Shown: piece by piece, positions 36,950-49,758 of the stretch
How the letters are laid out: each line of letters starts with the position of its first letter
Position numbering within the stretch: the stretch's first letter is position 1
Assembly (NCBI GenBank): GCA_039881145.1
Contig: JAYKKI010000060.1
Span: forward strand, 4,154,501 to 4,218,500
DNA: 64,000 bases
Direction: 5' to 3'
Source: Druceiella hillmani
Lineage: Eukaryota > Arthropoda > Insecta > Lepidoptera > Hepialidae
Program-made: the position numbers and the translations under genes
Notes under the pieces: generated by a model
Told to the model about the DNA's origin: nothing
Database searches by the model: none
Seen by the model: only the letters and a program-made list of their open reading frames with translations

Positions 36950-37105
36950 AAGTGCTTTATAAACCATTCATCTTGCACGACCAGCAGAGATGCTCCCTAT
37001 ATAAGAAAGCGAGATAGACGTACCGCTTAATCTGTTCTATCGTATTTTCTTACAGAGGCATCTCACTGTTGGTCGTGCATGATGGAGTGTTTATAGAGGA
37101 CTTAA
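36950..37105. repeat. Imperfect hairpin of about 150 bp
   Basis: The left arm, with CTTTATAAACCATTCATCTTGC then ACGACCAGCAGAGATGC, is matched in reverse by the right arm TCTATAAACACTCCATCATGC then ACGACCAACAGTGAGATGCC. Arms are about 55-60 bp at roughly 80% pairing around a short AT-rich centre. It resembles a fold-back MITE or a long hairpin precursor. Confidence 0.65.
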
Positions 37106-37549
37106 CTAATATTTAAAACCAAACCTTATGGTTGTAATATTCGACATAAGCGAAGTTGAAGGTGTTACTATGCAGCCTGTGTTACTATGTTATATGAATT
37201 GAATGCATGCCAAATTTGATAGCAATTGCCGTATTATAAGCAATTATTGTTAAACAATACTGTCTAAAGATATGAAGCTGTATTCAATTTATTTATGTAT
37301 TTATTTATTTGATGACTTTCATGTGCAATACACATGGCGGACTTATTGCTACAAGAATAATCTCTTCCAGTCAACCACAAGTATAAATTTTAAAAAATTG
37401 GTTGCTTAGTAGATTTCAAGAGATGTTACAATATAAAATTACAAGGTATATTTAGAAGAAAAAACAGAGCCTTAATTAATTGTAATGACAGTAAGTTAGA
37501 CTATCCTATATCAGGTTTAGGAGCAGTAGGACTTTTGCAATCAATCCTT

Positions 37550-38360
37550 GAAGATATTCATTGAGGTTATTTTCCTGGTGCAGCATTCAACTGATTTCAA
37601 AGTTTTGCTGCTTAAGTTTTTTCTTAAAGTTTTGAGGTATGTTTGGGAATAATTAGAGTGAGCAAGCTTTCAGAGCATAATCCGAGATCATAAAAGAACG
37701 AGTCTTTAAATCTGGCAAGGAGATAATTTGGACTCTAATTTATTGAACAAAAACGTAAATATGTTTATTGAGGTTATTTTCTTGGTGTCAGCGTGCAGCT
37801 GACTTCAAAGTTTTGCTGCCTGAGATTTTTCTTAAAGGTTTGAGGTATGTTTGGGAATAAGTAGTGTGAGCAAGCTTTGAGAGCATAAGCCGAGGCCGTA
37901 AACGAACGAGTCTTTAAATCTATATATATTGAAGAAAAACCTAAATATATTTATTGAGATTATTTTCCTGGTGTCAGCATCCAGCTTCTTTCAAAGTTTT
38001 CCTGCTTGAGATTTTTCTTAACGGTTTGAGGTATGATTTGGAATAACTAGGGTGAGCACGCTTTCAAAGCATATTCCGACACTGTAAACGAACAACTTTA
38101 AATTTGGCAATGAGACAATTTGGACTCTTAATTTATTGAAGAAAAACGTAAATATGTTTAATGAGGTTATTTTCCTGGTATCAGTATCCAGCTGACTTCA
38201 AAGTTTTGCTGCTTGAGATTTTTTTAAAGATTTGAGGTATGATTTGGAATAAGTAGGGTGACCAAGCTTTCAGAGCATAACTTCTAGGCCGTGAGTGGAC
38301 GAGTCTTTAAATCTGGCAATGAGATAATTTGGACTCTGATATATTGAAGAAAAACACTAA
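37550..38360. repeat. Tandem array, about 205-bp monomer, 4 copies
   Basis: TGAGGTTATTTTCCTGGTG-type markers lie near 37563, 37769, 37957 and 38162 (spacings 206, 188 and 205; the third unit has a deletion). Copies share CAAAGTTTTGCTGCTTGAGA and GAGTCTTTAAATCTGGCAA. Divergence of about 10-15% suggests an older array. Confidence 0.88.
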
Positions 38361-38594
38361 GAAGTGATGTTGGCGTCGATTGTGGAGCTTCAACAACTTG
38401 AGAAGACATTACACTTGTTCAGAAATTTGATCATATTTTTTGAATCTGAAGATATACCGTAATGCATAAATATCATTTTAACTTATTTAAATATTCTTTA
38501 TTAAGATTAGGATAGCACATCTTTCTCACAGACACATTGGCAAGAGTGGTTTGTGATTTATATTTCAAAATATATTGGATTTGATTAAATGTCT

Positions 38595-38725
38595 AACGTT
38601 TGTAGAAATTGAACTTGTATTGCCCATATCACTCTCGCTAAATCAGTATATCTGCGTATCTGCAATCATTCTCCTTACTAAGCGAGAGTGACATAGTACT
38701 GTTCGCTTTAGACATCTACCAATTA
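38595..38725. repeat. Imperfect hairpin of about 130 bp
   Basis: ATATCACTCTCGCTAA (about 38625-38640) is matched in reverse by TTAGTAAGCGAGAGTGACAT (about 38675-38695), and the outer arms pair more loosely. It may belong to the same kind of fold-back as 36950-37105. Confidence 0.5.
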
Positions 38726-40002
38726 ACAAACGAGATGATGTGAACAAGAGTTTATATTTCTGATTGAAATTTTATAGAAGATTGCTGTTGTATAACATTT
38801 TAAATCAGGTTACTTAATCTATATTTTAATTCAATACATTAATAGTTTAAAGAACTAAAAAATAAACATATTTTAATTAATACTGCACTAAAAAGCAAAA
38901 AATAATTATCGAACCTGTTTTCTCTCTATATTCTATACAGACTTTAGTGTAAGCCATATTTGTTATTAAGTATAATCAATCGACAGTATAATAATTCGTA
39001 TGTATCATTAATACAGCTCCAAAATTCTGAAAAAAAACCACTGTCAAAGTCGGTATTTCAGGAAACAAATGTTCAACTCTTGCAGAGACACACTTCATAT
39101 ATACTCAGTTTGACGGGCAGAATCCCTGTATGAATAACAGACATGTTCTTTGCATCAAACTGAAAGTTTAAAGAACTATGTGACAATAGTCAACAGTTTC
39201 TGAAAAAAAAACATTACCAAAGTTGTGATTCCAATGACATTTTTTTACAGAAACACGCTTTAAACATCTTCACTTTGATTACCTTATGAATCATAGACAC
39301 ATTCTTTTTTATCTTTTTATGTTTTTATATATATCCTTGCAATTTTAAAATAAGTGACACAATTTTCTCCATATTGACTGTATTATGATTTTCTCTGGTA
39401 CAAAGTCAATTTGTACAAAACATAATTACTTAATCTCTATATGTTATCTTGAATCACATGTTGGAGAAGATCAAAAGGGATTTTTCAAATTGATAACAAA
39501 TTTGCACATAATCTAGTTATTTATGTTACTATACAATAGCGGAACGTTTGGCTTATCTATAGACTTCATCGCAAAAATTGATCTATGATTCTCATTGTAC
39601 GTGGAAGTAGTTAGCTTATTCAATTCTATGTTATAAAGTACCATTTTTTTTATTTTTGGATATTTTTTTGGATAATCACTATCCAATTTTGCTTTATTAT
39701 ATTACACTATCGTTATATATTTAAAGAAATACTTACTTAACTATGAAGGTAGCACTGATAGTTTTGGAACTGGCCATTTGCAAAAATGGTAACAAAAAAT
39801 AAATTCAAAAATCAAACTATGGTAATCCATTGAAGTACTTTGCTTAAATATGTTATTTTTTTTAAAAATTGACAGCCATTTGAAAATAGTTTATAATCAA
39901 ATTAAGATGAATTTAAGATGAGAACATTTCCGTTTTGATGATTTATTATGACTTTCATTGTGGTCTTAACAACAAATTTACTGTCAACTTCGATTGGCAC
40001 TT

Positions 40003-40800
40003 ATGATGGAACTTGGTCGTACCAATCTCAGTGATGATCTGCGTGAGGTACGTCCCTCAACTGCGACAACTGAAGATAACATCAATTTCATGCAACTCAT
40101 GATAATAACTGTTTGATTAGCTCTTGATACTCTGCAACATTTTTACATACATGCAACTCATGATAAAAACTGTAAGCCTATCAACAGATTCGAGGAAATT
40201 TAGGAATTGGCAGGAGTCAATTACAGGAAAAATCTATATGAACATTTAGGTATCAGTGACCTTTGTGCCAGGTGAATACCCCAGGATTTGACCGAAGCTT
40301 TAAAATGCCATCTCGTGATAAGTGCAGCGAAATGTTGGAAAAATCCGACGGATGTCACTCAATGCCATATTCAACATTGTGGCAAAGACGTATATTTTGC
40401 TACGAATCCGAAATTAAGAGGGAGTCTACGCAGTGAGTGCATCTTTCTGAAGAATTACCTACAAAGGTGAAAAAAGTATGAAGACTCGTATATCAGCGTT
40501 GTTTTAGAAAAACAACAGTCTCAGGCAGGAGAATGACCGAATATTTTACTACATTGGCTGTAGAAATTATGAATCATCCGCCATAGGCCTGGCGATTTTC
40601 ATTTATTCCCAATAATAAAAGATAAATTGTGAGGAATTCGATGCCAGGATGCTGAAGAAGCGATGACTGTTTTGAAAAGGCTATAGAAGAGACGCCTAAA
40701 AGAAATGAGTCGACTGGTTTTCTCAGTGGTTCCATCGAATGAAAAGATGTATAGAGGGTCACTAAAAAATTATTTACCCTTTAGTTTTCGTAAAAGTAGC
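40003..40800 (+). pseudogene. mariner-type transposase relic with catalytic core deleted
   Basis: The plus strand reads MMELGRTNLSDDLREVRPS and TATTEDNIN (40003-40090), YEHLGISDLCAR (about 40235-40272) and a run beginning LTEALKCHL. After a gap come HPPYRPGDFHLFPIIKDKL (about 40575-40630), RCQDAEEAMTVLKR and NEKMYRGSLKNYL (to about 40780). This is the N-terminal DNA-binding part followed by the last third of a mariner transposase. The block with the first two catalytic Asp residues is gone or unrecognisable. It is a different subfamily from the relic at 13321. Its 3' end runs straight into the array below. Confidence 0.75.
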
Positions 40801-41420
40801 TTTTAAAAACTATACAATTAACATTACAGCAAGAAGAGCTATTTCACCATACTTCTATTTACTTAAAAGTTGGAAAAATTATTTTTTTTAAAAGATGTAT
40901 AGAGGGTCACTAAAAAATTATTTACCATTTAGTATTGGTAAAAACAGCTCTCAAAAATTATACAATTAGCATTACAGGAAGAAGGGCTATTTCACCACAC
41001 TTCACTTTGTTTAAAAGAAGCAAACATAATTTTTTATTCAAAAAATGTATAGAGGGTCACTTAAAATTTATTTGTCGTTTAGTTTTGATAAAAATAGCTC
41101 TCAAAAATTAAACAATTAAAATTATAAGAAGAAGAGCTATTTCACCAGAGTTATTTCATTTCATTTCAAAAATTATACAATTAAAATTACAGGAAGAAGA
41201 GCTATTTCACCACACTTCACTTTATTTAAAAGGCGCAAATATAATTTTTTTTTGAAAAGATGTATAGAGGGTCACTAAAAAATGATTTACCATTTAATTT
41301 TGGTAAAAACAGCTCTCAAAAATTATACAATTAACATGACAGGAAGAAGAGCTATTTCACCATAATTGATTTTACTTAAAAGACGCAAAAAATTTTTTTT
41401 TTACAAACTGTTAAAATTAT
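40742..41420. repeat. Tandem array of the mariner 3' end, about 149-bp monomer, about 4.5 copies
   Basis: GATGTATAGAGGGTCACTAA starts at about 40746, 40894, 41043 (GATG changed) and 41259; the last spacing, 216 bp, includes an internal partial duplication. The first copy continues directly from the C-terminal codons and 3' flank of the mariner relic. The marker itself corresponds to the last codons (KMYRGSLKNYL). Confidence 0.88.
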
Positions 41421-44400
41421 ATATTAACAGTTTTTAAAACAAAAAATTGTTTTCAGTAAATAAAATTTATAATAATTCTTGGATCTTACTGTCACACGAC
41501 AACAACCTTAACAAGATTCTAATGAAACTGTAAGAAACTAAATATTCCAAAAATCTGTGACCAGTCTAGTAAAAAAGTGATATATTGTAAATATCCGTGA
41601 AAAACACAGATAATATACATATTTTTATTTAAAAGCACGATATATGACTCAAATTTAATTAAATAATTAACTTTAAATGAATTATTAATAAAAATATGTC
41701 ATTTATCTTAATCAAATCAGAAAACATAGACAGGAGAGCATTTCCGTTGCATACATAAAATACACAGAATATGACATATGAATCATACGTAGATTCAAGT
41801 AAAAAGTTCATTGAGGATATGCTGTATACTTTGATTGATAAAAATATAACATTACTCATAACCACAAAATTTTTGTTTTAATTTTTTATATAAAAAGGCA
41901 ATTTCATGACTAATTCCTAATAGAGTGAGATATTAAAACATATGTTTGTCATTCTATAGGCATATTTTATTGTGAGTTTCGAAATAATTATTAAAGTAAA
42001 TAGAAGAGAAAGAATCAAACGTAATTGGAAAGTTATGCTACATGAGAAAAGGAAAGAATGGCTAATAACTAATTAAAACATAATATTTTCACTTTTTGTA
42101 GAAAATAATTCTATTTCAGATAAATAAAAAAATTAGTACGTAACAAACGGTATCATACAACGTCTAATCTGTAAGAATGCTGCGATTATACGTTATGCCC
42201 AAGAAACAAAACTTAGTGTTAGGTGACAAAGTGAATAAATCGCATGTCGTAGTGATGTGTAGTCGCAATAACAATTTTTCAGCGGCTAGCTGTGGAATTG
42301 GGCAAACTTTTGTGTAGTTGTAACACTGAATGACTTGAAATTTTGTAGATGATAAACTACACAACACTATGGCAATCGTGTATAAAGGACATGCAACTTA
42401 ATGGCTCTGCATATAAATAACGTAATTAATTTATTGGCCACATACTGTGTATCACCCGCAATTGCTGGCCTTGTGCGTTTGCTGTTTAATAATAAATGTA
42501 TACCAAATCCTTATAAAGGTAGCCATTGACAAACAGTCTAACGTTCCCCAAATGGTGCAATCGACGTATAGAATGGGTAGGATGCAGTCTGTGCCACAAA
42601 TCATATTCTATAGAGAAGATCAACTTCATGCTATTATGCGAGTGAGATAGAGCGATCCCTGCAAGTAGCAAAATTCCTGTGAAATTTTTCATAAATACTA
42701 GCGGTAAATCGTATGACAAAAGTTAAGGCGAAGTGGACCAATTGTGAATGTAGCGCAGCAATTGCAAGTATACGCATCTATTTGGAGCCACGTTGAGGAA
42801 TGTGCATATCTGTTGTAATTTTCTTAAGTTGGCTACTGACCAGTTTATGAAAATAGCAACTATCTAGAAGCAGCCTTAGGGCACACCCCTACACTCCATA
42901 CAAGCAAACAGATTTAATTGCCTACACTATTACATACGTACCCGCCTATCAGTATCCGTTTGTGTGTGTGCGTAAATTAATGTAGGGCTGCCGCAGAGTG
43001 CAGGAAAAGAATATTTACTAATACTACATATTGGGGTCGATCATTGCAGGCGATTGCGTCGATCAAGCGAGTTGATGCTATATATCAACAAAATAGCTGT
43101 TTCTCTTTCTGACCAATAGCGTCGACCAAATTACTGTTTCGATGGCACACTGGTGCAGTAACTTTGTACTGGCGCACACATCTTTATTATTACTTAATTA
43201 AAAAAATGTAATTATGGAAATAAATATTTTACACTTTACATTTAATTGAGTGAAAGTAATTTGATAATAATAATATTAAGGTAGAATTTGAAAAAAAAAG
43301 GTACCTAGTGTGGATCCTAAAAACGAAATAAAAATAAATTTTGTTTATAAATATGATACACTGAAATATTGTTGTCGTTGTATATTATACTTGATTAGAT
43401 TTGCTTCATGTCAAAGATCTCTTAATAAACAATATAATAAGCCTATGGCCAACACTACAAGGATACTTTTTCAACCATATCACTTTCAAACAAAACAATA
43501 ACTTTTAAGAACAGTTTGAAATTTAAAACTGCTCAATGACATGTTTGTAGACATAAATTAGAGGTACTAAACAAATAAGTTGGTGATACAAAACAAAATT
43601 ATTTACAACAAACAACAAAAGGGAGACAAAACAAACTCCTATCCTAAGTCATTTTATTGCTTTCTAAGCACTTGTATACAGCGCAATAATGCACCTAATG
43701 CAGCGTTATACTGAATTATTATGAATAGTTATCAATTAAGACTGAATTACACAAAACAAAACATCGCAATACACATTCACACGTAGCAAGCGGCAACCTA
43801 GGAGCGTATTCTTGATCATACTCACTATCTGCGGGTGACTTAAAATGGCGGGAGGAGGTGAATGTCGCTTCTTTACGTAATAATATTCTTTACTTAAGGT
43901 TTATTTCATAGTAGTTCTCAATAAAAGAACACATAACCAAAAATGACTAACAAGAAAATATAATTAAACAATTAATCTTAAATTAATTATTAATAAAAAG
44001 ACATTATTGTTTTTATTTGCGATTATTGTTTCTAGCTATTGTTTTTATATCAAGTGGTAAAAAAAACTTACATGAGATTTGAGATTTTAATTTTCTGACC
44101 TGTAAATTTTATTTTATAGAAACAGACCCACTTAGACAAGTGTATGCTACAAATATTGCAATTTCCACACTTTGTTTTTAACATGTTTCCTGCTCACTAA
44201 TATCATGACCATAAGACCTGTATTTCCTGGTGAATTTTTTTTTAAATATACTAATCTGCAGTGAGATATATTGATCTGATAATTTTCTTTAATTGGTTAC
44301 ATCAGGGTGGTATAACCATTTGAAACCGATTTGAAAGAGGCTAGCTGTAGCAACAAAAAGGTAAGCAAAAACAAAGATTGACTGAATTTTTTTCTAAATA

Positions 44401-44802
44401 CAAAGCCTAAATTGTTAAAAATTTACGCCAAGGTTTGCGAAACATAAATGTGATTAAAATTATCGGGGTCTTCATTTACTAGTTTTTGCTAAAAAGGTAT
44501 TGAAATCTAAAATAATTCCAAGTTCCAAACCAAATAATAAGTCAAAGATTTCTGTGTTTGAAACTTAATTTTGTACAGTAAATTAAAGGTTTGTTTTTCC
44601 TCCGAGCTTTAATACGGCAAGATTTACTGTTATTAATATTTAGGAAACTTAACTAATAAAATTAGACGTCAGCTTAAAGCTTACCTTTATACGTATTACG
44701 GAAATTCAAATATTAAATTTGTTTATATTATTTAGAAATCCATATAAAATATGTTCTTTGATAGATATGTTCTTTGATCAACTTTAACGCAAACTAAAAT
44801 AA
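41421..44802. other. AT-rich non-coding stretch, about 3.4 kb
   Basis: No gene is supported. The short frames near 42160-42720 and 43310-43500 have no recognisable motif. This is the longest part of the intron without an obvious repeat. Confidence 0.4.
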
Positions 44803-45310
44803 AGTAGTGATGTTGGGTAATTCATGTTTTTAGGAAATAATTTTGGAGCTTAAAATAAACAATGTTTATTATTAATACTTTAACTGTTTATTAACTTTGG
44901 AAACTGAAATCTTTGTAATTATATTTGAAACGTAAATGAAATAGTATCTGCAGATAAGACGGCCACTGAACTAAGGATATATTTTCATAAGCATAGTTGC
45001 TTATTTGACTTCGGAACACAAAATTAAAAATAAAGTAGTGATGTTGGGTAATTCATGTTTTTAGGAGATCATTTGTAGATGTTTCCAATATGTTTAATAA
45101 ACAATTAAAGTATTAATAATAAACAATGTTTATTATTAATACTTTAATTGTTTATTAAACATATTGGAAACAGAGATCTTTGTAATTATTTTTGAAATGT
45201 AAATGAAATAGTAAATTTGCAGATAAAACGGCCACTGAGCTAAGGACAAATTTTCACAAGCTTAGTTGCTTATTTGACTTTGGAATACAAAATTAAAACA
45301 AAGTTCTTAA
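44803..45310. repeat. Two tandem copies of a 231-bp unit
   Basis: AGTAGTGATGTTGGGTAATT begins at 44803 and 45034, and both copies continue through ACGGCCACTGA(A/G)CTAAGGA and TTGCTTATTTGACTT. The second copy carries the perfect palindrome at 45081-45171, where the first has only its right half. Confidence 0.88.
45081..45171. repeat. Perfect 45-bp palindrome with a 1-nt centre
   Basis: The left arm 45081-45125 starts GTTTCCAATATGTTTAATAA and the right arm 45127-45171 is its exact reverse complement. The outer flanks GAGATC/AGATCT extend the symmetry imperfectly. Confidence 0.95.
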
Positions 45311-45751
45311 AGAAAAATTACAGATATCTAAAGCGGTTTCTACATTAAGTTCTGATCCCAGAATAACTGGCGCTTGTAAACAATTATAGAAAGTAAAGAA
45401 ATATTAAGGAAGTGACAAAATGGGAAGAAGATATGAAAACTGTGATGAAGAATTTGCACCGGCTCTACGACTGAGTCCTATATTTTCTTATAAAAGATTT
45501 TTTGCCTTCCGTGCTAAAATTCTTTACAAAGTCAAAATGTTAGCTGTGGTATTAACCTAGACACCCAATGTTTGTCGATTTAACGAATACATGATACAAA
45601 ATACACTATATCTTACAGACGTATAAAAGGATCTTGAAAGTTTTATATATTTAGTTAATTTTTTGTTTGATAGGTAGTGGTAATAACTAACAGAATCCAT
45701 TAAATTTTTACTTTAGGATTTCAAAATTAATTTTACTATCGATGATCGTTT

Positions 45752-45925
45752 GATCTAGGTTTCGTTGTATTACAACATCTTCAGGTGGGATATTAGCAAA
45801 GAATCTTTGCAAACTGGTAAAGAAATTAAAGAAAGTAGAAATAACACTACATCAAGTAGTTTCATTTAATTGTGAATAATGAATTTCTACAAAATTAACG
45901 CCAAATATATTCAATATTATTTTAT
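45752..45925 (-). repeat. Truncated hammerhead repeat
   Basis: The ribozyme block 45752-45786 (minus strand) keeps CUGAAGA, stem II and GAAA. Stem III has a mismatch and the distal stem I is replaced by unrelated sequence. The remaining arm (about 45820-45925) is an inverted partner lacking its own ribozyme core and ends in AACGCCAAATATATTCAATA. Confidence 0.7.
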
Positions 45926-45969
45926 CTTTTACATATTGATATAATATGCAGCTTTATGCCTATCCCATT

Positions 45970-46075
45970 TTGTTTTTATTACACTGTAACTCCGGTTAAT
46001 TATAAGAGATTGCTCCTGTAGCAATAAATTCGCCAGATGACTGTTTATCAAAGTCTTTAAATAAACAATTAAATA
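45970..46075 (+). repeat. 3' tail of the LINE found at 140-1130
   Basis: ATAAGAGATTGCTCCTGTAG followed by CAATAAATTCGCCAGATGA matches the segment just downstream of the LINE relic near 1105-1145 at about 88%. This is a 5'-truncated copy of only about 100 bp. Confidence 0.7.
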
Positions 46076-46440
46076 TATAAATATATGTAAAGCAAATCTA
46101 TATATTGATACCATGTTTACCTAAATAAAAAAAATTTTTAAACTTAAACACGTCACCCACAACAAAACAAGTCACCCATTGCATAGCCTGCGTTATAAAT
46201 CAATGGTCCTGGGTGAAAATATTAATAAATGCTTTGTCCATATTTCCAAGCTTAAAGTTGGGTTTTACAGGGTTTAAAGTTGAATACAACAAAGCCGTGG
46301 AGAGATAAATTTTCAATGTCCTGAAGAAAATAGTGGAAACTTTTTTTATCGAAATTTATAGTAGTTCCAGAGTTGTTTATGGTCAAAGTTCAAATTTTTT
46401 GCAAAAGGATTACCAAATCTTCCACGTTTTTTATTATTAT

Positions 46441-46782
46441 ACACAATGTCCAGGTATAAATGTCGGACTACAAAAGACGTTATTGACTGAAAAATAGTTG
46501 ATGGTCATTATAATTATTTGTCATATTTTTCGTACACATGATATTTGCGAACATTGTTCAGCGCCGCTCAGGGAAATAACCCACAAACAGCTGCGAAGAC
46601 ATCGCCACTGCGGGGAAACACAGCACTCCTCAAGTATTTGGTTTGTTAAAAAGAGTTATGTGGAATATTTTTTTGCACTCAGAAAAAGCGCGTGTTTTAC
46701 ATTTTATTTCAACTAAAATTTATTCCTTTATAGCCAACAAATGGCATCTTTCTTTTTCCAACATCTATTCCCGGACACATGT
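46441..46782. mobile_element. MITE copy A, 342 bp, with ATTAT target-site duplication
   Basis: The left end ACACAATGTCCAGGTATAAA and, in reverse, the right end ACATGTGTCCGGGAATAGAT form terminal inverted repeats of about 40 bp (shared core ATGTCGGA...AAAGA). ATTAT flanks both ends (46436-46440 and 46783-46787). No transposase is encoded. It is the same family as 47650-48017. Confidence 0.8.
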
Positions 46783-47649
46783 ATTATATCATTCAATGAT
46801 TCAATTTTATCAAAAAAATTTAAATTTTCTTCAATGAAAATGAAAACATTTTAAGGTTTAGAATAGAATGTATGCTTTTGTGTATTTCATAAATCAGTTG
46901 ACGATATACTTAAGCATCAAGCAGACAACTGAATTTATTAAAATTTTTCAAAGGTTCATAATTTTTTCTGATGCAGAATTAAAAAAAAAATGGTTTTCAT
47001 TGTTCTCATCAGTATATCGGAGAGAATAACCTATCTGCAGCTTTGTCATAATCAAGTTTACATCCTGTATATCCTTATTCCAACTGTTATGTGTTACTTT
47101 ACTACAGTGTCGAGAATATTCGCTTGACGATTGCTTGAACCATGTTCGTAGAAACAGTAAGATGAGAAAAATAACAAATAAAAATATCTCCATAAAAGTT
47201 TTGTAGTGGCATATTTATATTTATTAAATGATTTGTCATCGTACTGTTTATATATCACAGGTGCCAAAATTTGAATATCCTACTTTACTACTCACACCAC
47301 ATAAATTTATATTAGCGATTTAAGTATGACATATTTAAAAAAATTGTTTAATTTGCACTACAAGGGTTCTGTACAAATTTAGTAATATATAAACAGAAGG
47401 AACTATTTACAAATATTAATATAATTTCTCGCCTTGTACATCTATAAATATATTACCTAGTATATCTTTCAAAGACAATAAGTATAAATTTCAAAATCCA
47501 AAGTTATTTTTGCAACTGATTGAATCTGTGGTATGGAGTTTCCGTGAACTTTTCACTGACCCAATTACACATCATAAGTTGGTCGACCAATTATTACTTG
47601 TAAACTAGTAGAATCTAGTTAGATATAAATATTTTCTTTTTAATTTCAT

Positions 47650-48017
47650 ACACAGTGTCTGGGAATAACTGTTGGACAAAGAAAGACGTTATTCGTCGAC
47701 TGATATAATTGATTGTCGTTAAAATAAAATTTAAAAGACGACTTTTTTTTTCAGAAAATTCAAAATAATATTCATAACCATTTGTTATTTTTTTCATACA
47801 CATGATACCTGCGCACGTCAATCAGCACCGCTTGGGGCAATCAATGATTGCGAACTAGCGTGCCTAGTTTGAGGTTGCATGCGTGCATTAGCGGTATTAA
47901 GTGTGTTAAAAGTAGTTATGTAATATAATATTTTTTTTGCACTCAAAAAAACAATTATTCCTTTATAGGCAATGAGTAGTGTCTTTTTTGTCCGACATTT
48001 ATTCCTGGATACCGTGT
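47650..48017. mobile_element. MITE copy B, 368 bp
   Basis: Terminal repeats ACACAGTGTCTGGGAATAAC and, in reverse, ACACGGTATCCAGGAATAAA match those of copy A, and internal CATACACATGATA and TCAGC(A/G)CCGCT blocks are shared in the same orientation. No clear target duplication remains. Confidence 0.78.
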
Positions 48018-48727
48018 TTATATTACTAACTCCATCGAAAAGTGTTTATGATGTACCGCCAATATTGAGAGACTTATTCAGCGATATCTACAATGGAGTT
48101 TGTGAATAAATAAATCACCCCCTCTTTACATGGATTTTTAATAAAAAAAAGTTTTTATTAAAAAGATTTTATTTCAAAACTTTGTAGGTATTATAAATAT
48201 ATCAAATTTTAACTTTATAGCAATATATTAGTCTGCGAGTAAAATGGCTGTGATATAGATGGTATGGCAAAACTCTAAAAAATATTTTGAATTGGCCATA
48301 GACTATAAAATGATTGTCAATCTAACCTAACTTTAAGGATAAGAAAATAAAAGTCAAAATTCGTTGATTCACCTTACTTTTGTTTTTATTTATACCTACT
48401 TTCCAAAGCTTGCAGACGCTTTTGAATAAATACACTTCAATCTAATTACAATCAGTACCGTATTCCGTGAAATTGACAAGATTTGAAACGAGATAAGATT
48501 AAGATTATATTGATAAGCTAGCATTTCATAATTTGCCTCCCTTATAATGAGAAATAATTTGGTTATTTTATCACATTGAGTTTTCAAAACATAATTTTTT
48601 TATTGTCATCTATGATATTCTTTGCATTTGGATAAACTTTTTTATAAAAAAACCCATAGACAAATATAAACTAGCTACAATTCTAATTTAACAGGAATTT
48701 TAAAATAGGAATTATAGTAAAACTCAC

Positions 48728-49758
48728 CGTTCTACATCCTCCAAAATGTCTTTGGCTTTATTAAAGTTGCTATTTGACGTTGATGGACTGTTCATACTTT
48801 CATCACAGTTATTATTCACAATGCTATCCCTTGTATTTTTATTTAAAACTGCACTAGCTTCCTGATTATTTGAAAACGTATTACTCCCACCATTCGACAT
48901 CCCAGTCAATATCGATTTAATAGTCACATTTTCAGATTTACCGAGCTGCTCCATAAGATCCGTAGAGTTTATGTCTTCAGGCTTAGTCTGGAATTGTTCC
49001 ATAAGTTGGCGTATTGCTGGATTCTGCATAAGAGGGCTATTTGTAAAGTTACTTAAACTGGCCGGCGTAATGTTGACGCCTATTAAATTCGATAGATGTG
49101 AACTGATTTGATTCATATTTGTATATACAGGAGACTCCGATGGCGGATTCTCTATCACAAGGTTATTATTTTCAACAGTATTGTTTAGAATATTGTGAGA
49201 CGGACTGCAAGTTGTACTATTTAATATGTCATATTGTATATTTAGGTCGTTAGAGGCTAGAGACTCGTCGTTAGAACAGGGCGAAAGTTGTTTGACTGCT
49301 GTTGAACCTATAGAATCATCATTATCCTCTCTTTTTATATGTTTCGAACTTGAAACTGTTTCGTCGCCAGAATTACGGACGCTCCTTTTGATGGCGCGAT
49401 TTTCTTCGATCTTCTGACGTTTCTTCGCTTTATCTTCCTCCGTCATTATATACTCCTTCACCATACCGATGGCGAAACACTTTTCTAAACGACATTTTTG
49501 ACAAAATCTCCTCGTGATCACAGTTATTTCACACTGTTCCGTGAACGGACACTTGAATTCTTTGCTGGCGAGCGCGTTGCGCCGGAAGAAGGCTTTGCAA
49601 CTCTCGCATGAGAGGGCGTTGAAATTGTATCCGAGGGCTTTATCCCCGCACACTCCGCATATTTTCTGCGGCACTACGCCTGAGCCTGCAGTTTTTTTGT
49701 TTCGATCAGAGTCAACTTTTTCGTCCGCACTATTGTCGAGCACTTGATCAGCTGCCAT
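48728..49758 (-). CDS. Hr96: Hr96 nuclear receptor, first coding exon (DNA-binding domain and hinge)
   Basis: The exon encodes 343 codons plus two bases, starting MAADQVLDNSADEKVDSDRN. Two C4 zinc fingers are complete: Cys34, 37, 51, 54 and Cys70, 76, 86, 89. The P-box is CESCKA (51-56), the diagnostic sequence of the DHR96/NR1J receptors, and the fingers are followed by GMVKEYIMTEEDKAKKRQKI. Residues about 115-343 form a Ser/Asn-rich hinge with no known domain. The start is the first ATG of the frame, just after TTAATAAAAA. The exon ends at GAACG|GTGAGT, phase 2, and joins in frame to 4369. Insect Hr96 is a nuclear receptor that controls lipid, cholesterol and xenobiotic genes. Calling frames on the opposite strand are shadows. 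Confidence 0.95.

Noticed and set aside
49226..49747. Plus-strand frames across the Hr96 exon
   Set aside because: They are antisense shadows of the receptor coding sequence.
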